A stretch of DNA of 10,392 bases from Candidatus Zixiibacteriota bacterium (GTDB taxonomy: Bacteria; SM23-81): positions 1 to 10,392 of the forward strand of contig DAOVRJ010000070.1 in assembly GCA_030628225.1 (NCBI GenBank), given 5' to 3'. The notes beneath the pieces were generated by a model. The model was not told where the DNA came from. It saw only the letters and a program-made list of their open reading frames with translations, and did no database searches. How positions within the stretch are numbered: position 1 is the stretch's first letter; each line of letters begins with the position of its first letter. Shown piece by piece: positions 6,563-10,392 of this stretch. The position numbers and the translations under genes were made by a program.

Positions 6563-6591
6563 ATAATAACACGCTTTTATATTTTTTGCAA
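6563..6591 (-). promoter_or_regulatory. Sigma-70-type promoter for the parvulin-surA-rqcP operon
   Basis: On the minus strand TTGCAA (6591-6586, four of six to TTGACA), a 17-base AT-rich spacer and TATTAT (6568-6563, five of six to TATAAT) are found. The -35 box lies inside the last codons of mfd. Transcription would begin near 6556, leaving a leader of about 40 bases that includes the AAGGAGGA site. No terminator lies between mfd and this operon, so read-through from mfd is also possible. Confidence 0.5.
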
Positions 6592-9500
6592 GGCATTTTT
6601 TATGAAAGCAAGCCTCTTGCTTTGGTGCCTTTTTGGAATGGAGATGCGGACGGCGAACTTGTCTCCGGAGAGGAATTGAAGGGGAGCTGTCACTCTGTCC
6701 AGCATGCCGGAGATCTCCTCTGCTGTAGGAACTCTCTGGGTGCGGTATTCTAGCAACAGCGTGTCGTCCTGGATGGCCACAAGGTCCAGGCCCTTTTGTT
6801 TGGCTAAAAGGCCAATGGCCACCGTGTCCAGGAGAGCCTGGACCGACGAGGGCACACGACCGTAGCGGTCCTCCATTTCCAGACGAAGGTCATCCATCTC
6901 CTGCTGGGATCTGGTTCGCGACAGCCGCTGACAGAGAGCCACCTTTTGCTCCTCGTCCGGGATGTATTCCTCGGGAATGTAGGTGTCCACCTTGAGGTAC
7001 AGGCGAGGCTCGGGCAGCTCTTCCACCTCTTCTCCCTTGAGCTCGCACACCGCCTCATCCAGGAGCCGGCAGTACATGTCGAAGCCCACGGAGACGATAA
7101 AACCGTGTTGTTGGGAGCCAAGGATATTGCCGGCCCCGCGGATCTCCAGATCTCTCATGGCCAGTTGGAACCCGGAGCCCAGAGCGGTGAACTCCCGGAG
7201 GGCGCTTAGCCTCTTGCGAGCTACCTCTGAGAGGGTCCTGAAGGGTGGGGTGAGCAGGTAGGCGTAAGCCAGATGCTGTGAGCGACCGACCCTTCCGCGC
7301 AGCTGATACAGTTGAGCCAGGCCGAAGGCGTCGGCGCGATTGATGATGATGGTGTTCACGTTGGGGATGTCCAGCCCGTTCTCGATGATGGTGGTGGCCA
7401 CCAAACAGTCGTAGTCGCCGCGGAGGAATTTGAGCATGGTGGACTCCAGAACCCGCTCGGGCATCTGCCCGTGGGCGATACCAACCCGAATTTGAGGGAC
7501 GGCCCTGCGCACAAGCTGGGCCATGGCCTGGATGGACTGAACCCGGTTGTGAACGAAATAGACCTGGCCGCCCCGGTCCGCCTCCCGGAGAATGGCCTCG
7601 GCGATGGCCTCTTCATTGAATTCCAGAAACTCTGTTTTGATGGGCTGCCGGTCCCTGGGTGGGGTGTTGATCACAGACATATCCCTGGCCCCCATGAGGG
7701 ACATGTACAGGGTGCGGGGGATGGGGGTGGCCGTCAGGGTGAGGACGTCCACCATCCGGCGCAGCTGTTTCAGCTTTTCCTTATGGCTCACCCCGAAGCG
7801 CTGCTCCTCGTCGATGATCACCAGACCCAGGTCTTTGAAGATCATATCTTTCTGTATGAGCCGGTGCGTGCCCACGACGACGTCGATTTTGCCGGTCTTC
7901 AGGTCTTTCAGGATCTCGGCCTGCTCTTTTTTGGTCTTGAAGCGGCTGAGCATGGCCACGTTGACGGGATAATCGGCCAGGCGGTCAGAGAAGGTGGTCA
8001 GGTGCTGCTGGGCCAGAATGGTGGTGGGAGTCAGGACAGCCACCTGCTTCCCGTCCATGACCGCCTTGAAGGCGGCGCGGATGGCCACCTCGGTCTTGCC
8101 GTAGCCCACATCGCCGCAGATCAGGCGATCCATGGGCGAGGGGTTCTCCATGTCCTTCTTGATGGCCTCGATGGCCGTGATCTGGTCCGGGGTCTCCTCG
8201 TAGATGAAGGAGGCCTCCAGCTCTTTCTGCCACACGGTGTCCGCAGAGAAGGCGGACCCTTTTTTGGCCTTCCGCTCGGCATATAGCTGGATCAGCTCCC
8301 GGGTCATGTCCCGGATGGCCTTCTTGGTCCTGGCTTTGACCCTCTCCCAGGCGGTGCCCCCTAGGCGGGAGAGGGCTGGAGCCCCCCCATCGCCGCCGAT
8401 GTATTTCTGGACGCGTTTGAGCTGGTCGATGGGCACGTACAGCCGGTCATCGTCCCGATAGGAGATGACCAGGCAGTCGATCTGCCGGTCGTCCACCCGC
8501 AACTGCTGCAGCCGCTCGTACCTGCCGATGCCGTGGTCCACGTGTACCACGAAGTCGCCTGCGGACAGGGCCGAGTAGTGAGAGATGGCCGCACCGCCGC
8601 GGAATTTCCAGAAGCGGTGGCGGCGCCGGTAGCGGTTGAAGATCTGGTGGTCGGTGAAGACGGCCAGGCGGACCTCCGGAAGGACGAAGCCGCCGTGCAG
8701 GGCGCCCACCCGGATCTGAAGGTTTGCCGGGACATCCTGCAGAAGCTCCTCTAATCTTTGGGCCTGGCCCTCGTTGTCGCAGAGGATGAAGTTGCGATAG
8801 CCGTCCCGGGCGTATTCTTTGATTTTCGCGCGCAGCCGATTCAGATCACCGCCCATGGCTTCTGGCTGGCTGGCCCCCACGTCCAGCTCGCCGCCGCCCA
8901 GAGGACGGTTGGCAAGCAGGCGAAGCCGCATCAGATCCTGTTGGATGCGGTTCTCGGAGTCATAGATCTCCTCCGGCGGCACGGTCCGTTCCTCCGCCGC
9001 GGCACGGGAGAACTCCCTCTCGGCCTCCCGGAGAGCCTCTCCGGCCTCCTGCCAAATTTCATCAGGACCGTCCAGAACCACCAGGGCTTCTGGTGGAAAA
9101 TAATCCAACAGGCTGGACACTAGCTTTGGAAAGAGAGGCGCGATCCACTGAAGTCCGTGAGCGGAAAGGTCTTCCTCAAAGAGGAAGGGGATCTTTTTGT
9201 GGGCAAGCTCTGCGCATGCTTCCCTTAAGTCGGAGATGAGCACCTCGCTCCGGGGGAGGATCACGGCTTCCTTCTGGTGAGCGACGGATCGCTGGGAGAA
9301 AATGTCGAACTGGCGGATGGACTCGATCTCATCGCCGAAGAACTCCAGCCGGTAGGGGTTCTCGCAGCCGTGAGGAAAAACATCCACGATGCCGCCGCGC
9401 ACGCTGAACTGGCCCACCTGCTCCACCAGAGGCGTCCGCTCAAGACCCAGATCGAGGAGCTTGCGGAGCAGGTCATCCCGGGGAGAGGATGAGCCGGCCG

Positions 9501-9927
9501 TGAGGTGAAGTGTTCTTTTGCGAAGCAGCTCCCGGGGCATGGTTCGCTGCATCAGCGCCCGGATGGTGGTGACCACCATGGGCGTCCTGTCCCGGGCCAG
9601 AGCATCGATGGTCTCCAAGCGACTGGCTAATACTTCCACGCTGGGGCGGTTGGACTCGTAGGGCAGTACATCCCACGCCGGAAAGTAGTGGATTTGCCCC
9701 AGCATCGCGGTCAGGTCATCCGCCAGTTCCTCCGCCTCTTTCGGCTGAGCGGTGATGACCATGACCGGTTCGCCCAGACCTCGATGCAGAAAGGAGAGAA
9801 GCAGCGCCCGGGTCGACCCACTCAGGCCAGTGACCTCCAGCAGGTGTCGGCCGCTGCGGATGCTCTGCAGGATCCGTTTGAATGTGGGCGCCTGCGCGGC
9901 GATTTTTTGGATTTCTTCAATGGGCAT
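6577..9927 (-). CDS. mfd: Transcription-repair coupling factor Mfd
   Basis: Mfd recognises RNA polymerase stalled at DNA damage, pushes it off with a DNA translocase motor and recruits UvrA. The 1116 residues match the family (E. coli 1148). The UvrB-like N-terminal module covers about 1-340 with FSVRGGIVDVFP near 172-183. Where UvrB has a P-loop, residues 34-40 read GLSGSTR without the lysine, as expected for the ATPase-dead module of Mfd. The polymerase-interacting domain lies around 455-520 (VHVDHGIGRYE near 460). The motor has Walker A GDVGYGKTE near 603-611, DEEQRFG near 705, TATPIPRTL near 735 and the TRG/motif VI region QLRGRVGR near 873-880. The C-terminal D7 domain occupies about 965-1060. 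The ATG at 9927 gives a normal N-terminus, but no Shine-Dalgarno sequence is visible before it. The leader contains AGGATTC repeats. No frame break was seen. Confidence 0.98.
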   Translation of the reverse strand: MPIEEIQKIAAQAPTFKRILQSIRSGRHLLEVTGLSGSTRALLLSFLHRGLGEPVMVITAQPKEAEELADDLTAMLGQIHYFPAWDVLPYESNRPSVEVLASRLETIDALARDRTPMVVTTIRALMQRTMPRELLRKRTLHLTAGSSSPRDDLLRKLLDLGLERTPLVEQVGQFSVRGGIVDVFPHGCENPYRLEFFGDEIESIRQFDIFSQRSVAHQKEAVILPRSEVLISDLREACAELAHKKIPFLFEEDLSAHGLQWIAPLFPKLVSSLLDYFPPEALVVLDGPDEIWQEAGEALREAEREFSRAAAEERTVPPEEIYDSENRIQQDLMRLRLLANRPLGGGELDVGASQPEAMGGDLNRLRAKIKEYARDGYRNFILCDNEGQAQRLEELLQDVPANLQIRVGALHGGFVLPEVRLAVFTDHQIFNRYRRRHRFWKFRGGAAISHYSALSAGDFVVHVDHGIGRYERLQQLRVDDRQIDCLVISYRDDDRLYVPIDQLKRVQKYIGGDGGAPALSRLGGTAWERVKARTKKAIRDMTRELIQLYAERKAKKGSAFSADTVWQKELEASFIYEETPDQITAIEAIKKDMENPSPMDRLICGDVGYGKTEVAIRAAFKAVMDGKQVAVLTPTTILAQQHLTTFSDRLADYPVNVAMLSRFKTKKEQAEILKDLKTGKIDVVVGTHRLIQKDMIFKDLGLVIIDEEQRFGVSHKEKLKQLRRMVDVLTLTATPIPRTLYMSLMGARDMSVINTPPRDRQPIKTEFLEFNEEAIAEAILREADRGGQVYFVHNRVQSIQAMAQLVRRAVPQIRVGIAHGQMPERVLESTMLKFLRGDYDCLVATTIIENGLDIPNVNTIIINRADAFGLAQLYQLRGRVGRSQHLAYAYLLTPPFRTLSEVARKRLSALREFTALGSGFQLAMRDLEIRGAGNILGSQQHGFIVSVGFDMYCRLLDEAVCELKGEEVEELPEPRLYLKVDTYIPEEYIPDEEQKVALCQRLSRTRSQQEMDDLRLEMEDRYGRVPSSVQALLDTVAIGLLAKQKGLDLVAIQDDTLLLEYRTQRVPTAEEISGMLDRVTAPLQFLSGDKFAVRISIPKRHQSKRLAFIKNALQKI

Positions 9928-9945
9928 AATGAAATGATAGGATAC

Positions 9946-9973
9946 GAGGATTCAAGGATTCTAGGATTCAAGG
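9946..9973 (+). repeat. AGGATTC octamer array, forward, copy 1
   Basis: Three tandem octamers GAGGATTC, AAGGATTC, TAGGATTC and a partial AAGG. The 26 bases from 9946 match 10277-10302 except at one position (T or C at the start of the third unit). The last unit is also an 11-base inverted repeat of 10026-10036. Confidence 0.8.
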
Positions 9974-10023
9974 AAAAAACTTTTTCGAAAGCCTGGCGAT
10001 ATGCGCTACTGGGTGCGGTGGAG

Positions 10024-10038
10024 CCCCTTGAATCCTGG
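10024..10038 (-). repeat. AGGATTC octamer, inverted single copy
   Basis: The plus strand reads CCCCTTGAATCCTGG, the reverse complement of CCAGGATTCAAGGGG. With copy 1 it forms a perfect 11-base inverted repeat (9963-9973 with 10026-10036) around a loop of 52 bases. Confidence 0.7.
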
Positions 10039-10052
10039 TTTTTGTTTTCGGG

Positions 10053-10129
10053 AGGGGGAAGTTTCCCCCTATCTCCGGCCGGCGTGGCGCTTCGCGCCAC
10101 CGGCTCGCTATCGGCGGCTACGCCGCCGA
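10053..10129. other. Run of three perfect hairpins (structured intergenic core)
   Basis: Three back-to-back perfect inverted repeats are present: AGGGGGAA/TTCCCCCT at 10053-10070 with 2 bases between, GTGGCGC/GCGCCAC at 10084-10100 with a TTC loop, and TCGGCGGC/GCCGCCGA at 10111-10129 with a TAC loop. None is followed by a T run in either direction, so they do not look like intrinsic terminators. They could be a REP-like repeat or a structured RNA. Confidence 0.65.
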
Positions 10130-10276
10130 TGCCGTTTTCCTTCACGTCAACCGGCCGCTCGCCTCGCTGTCCTCCGCTACCCCCTCTGCGGTACGACTTG
10201 CGAGCAGCACTCAGTTGAGGTCTATAGCCGCAGGAACACGACACCCTCTGACTTTTAGGCTGCAACCCAAGGGGTC

Positions 10277-10304
10277 GAGGATTCAAGGATTCCAGGATTC
10301 AAAG
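10277..10304 (+). repeat. AGGATTC octamer array, forward, copy 2
   Basis: Octamers GAGGATTC, AAGGATTC, CAGGATTC are followed by AAAG. This is nearly identical to copy 1 about 330 bases away, so the two arrays form a direct repeat around the hairpin core. It is flanked by GGGGTC on the left and AACCCC on the right. Confidence 0.8.
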
Positions 10305-10352
10305 AACCCCGACCACAACCCCGGTGAGGCTGCCTGGCTTTCAATTGCCTTT

Positions 10353-10390
10353 CCCCTCGAATCCTGGACCCCTTGACTCCTTGAATCCTA
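10353..10390 (-). repeat. AGGATTC-type octamer array, inverted
   Basis: Read on the minus strand the units are AGGATTCA, AGGAGTCA, AGGGGTCC, AGGATTCG, AGGGG. It is a more degenerate array, in opposite orientation to the copies at 9946 and 10277. It reaches the window edge and may continue beyond it. Confidence 0.7.
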
Positions 10391-10392
10391 TG

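Larger units (their letters stand above)
9928..10392. other. Gene-free, repeat-rich intergenic region upstream of mfd
   Basis: I found no protein-coding gene here. The open frames give low-complexity, Arg/Pro/Ser-rich translations typical of non-coding GC-rich sequence. The region holds octamer arrays at 9946-9973, 10024-10038, 10277-10304 and 10353-10390, with three perfect hairpins between them. The first array ends 18 bases before the mfd start codon. No clear mfd promoter could be picked out because the repeats resemble fragments of -35 boxes (TTGAAT). Confidence 0.7.

Noticed and set aside
7312-8286. Long open frame (324 codons) on the plus strand inside mfd
   Set aside because: It is antisense to the highly conserved Mfd motor domain. 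Its His/Gly/Asp/Val-rich translation is typical of a shadow frame in GC-rich sequence.
10053-10129. Hairpins considered as intrinsic terminators for an upstream gene
   Set aside because: None of the three stems is followed by a T run on either strand.
9822-10286. Minus-strand open frame of 154 codons overlapping the mfd 5' end
   Set aside because: The translation is Arg/Ser/Pro-rich with no domain, it runs through the hairpins and octamer repeats, and it overlaps the mfd N-terminus in another frame.
9946-10302. Octamer arrays considered as a CRISPR array
   Set aside because: The units are only 8 bases and directly tandem, and the spacing between arrays is irregular. There are no unique 30-40-base spacers and no cas genes nearby.

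Overview
The window (about 10.4 kb) carries one gene strand only: every supportable gene reads on the minus strand, so transcription runs from right to left. In that order the genes are mfd, two parvulin-type lipoproteins, surA, an S4-domain gene resembling rqcP (yabO), pdxA, ftsE and the 5' part of ftsX, which runs off the left edge. A periplasmic SurA and two predicted lipoproteins point to a Gram-negative (diderm) bacterium with moderately high GC. The gene order and the short intergenic repeats would suit a Desulfobacterota-like or similar uncultured lineage, but the sequence alone does not settle taxonomy.

Right end (9928-10392): about 465 bp with no credible gene. It holds four short arrays of a degenerate octamer (AGGATTCN), two in each orientation, around a core with three consecutive perfect hairpins. 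This looks like a dispersed intergenic element.

Centre (6577-9927): mfd, the transcription-repair coupling factor. A reasonable promoter overlaps its 3' end and has a strong ribosome-binding site downstream. It starts a tight run of four genes (4853-6514, 3946-4821, surA, rqcP-like) that ends in a clear intrinsic terminator at 2303-2325. Three of the four encode SurA/PrsA-like folding factors for the cell envelope. The fourth is a small RNA-binding protein of ribosome quality control. The run is therefore a proteostasis operon.

Left part (1-2302): pdxA (pyridoxal phosphate synthesis) lies behind the terminator and probably has its own promoter. It is followed by ftsE and ftsX, the ABC-type complex that controls septal peptidoglycan hydrolysis. 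A telomere-like heptamer array (CCCTAAC) lies across the pdxA stop codon and could form a G-quadruplex on the coding strand.

No CRISPR array, tRNA, rRNA, insertion sequence or phage gene was seen. Most of the window is conserved housekeeping sequence. The most unusual parts are the two repeat-bearing intergenic regions, the rqcP-like gene in a SurA operon, and the graded loss of catalytic histidines across the five parvulin domains.
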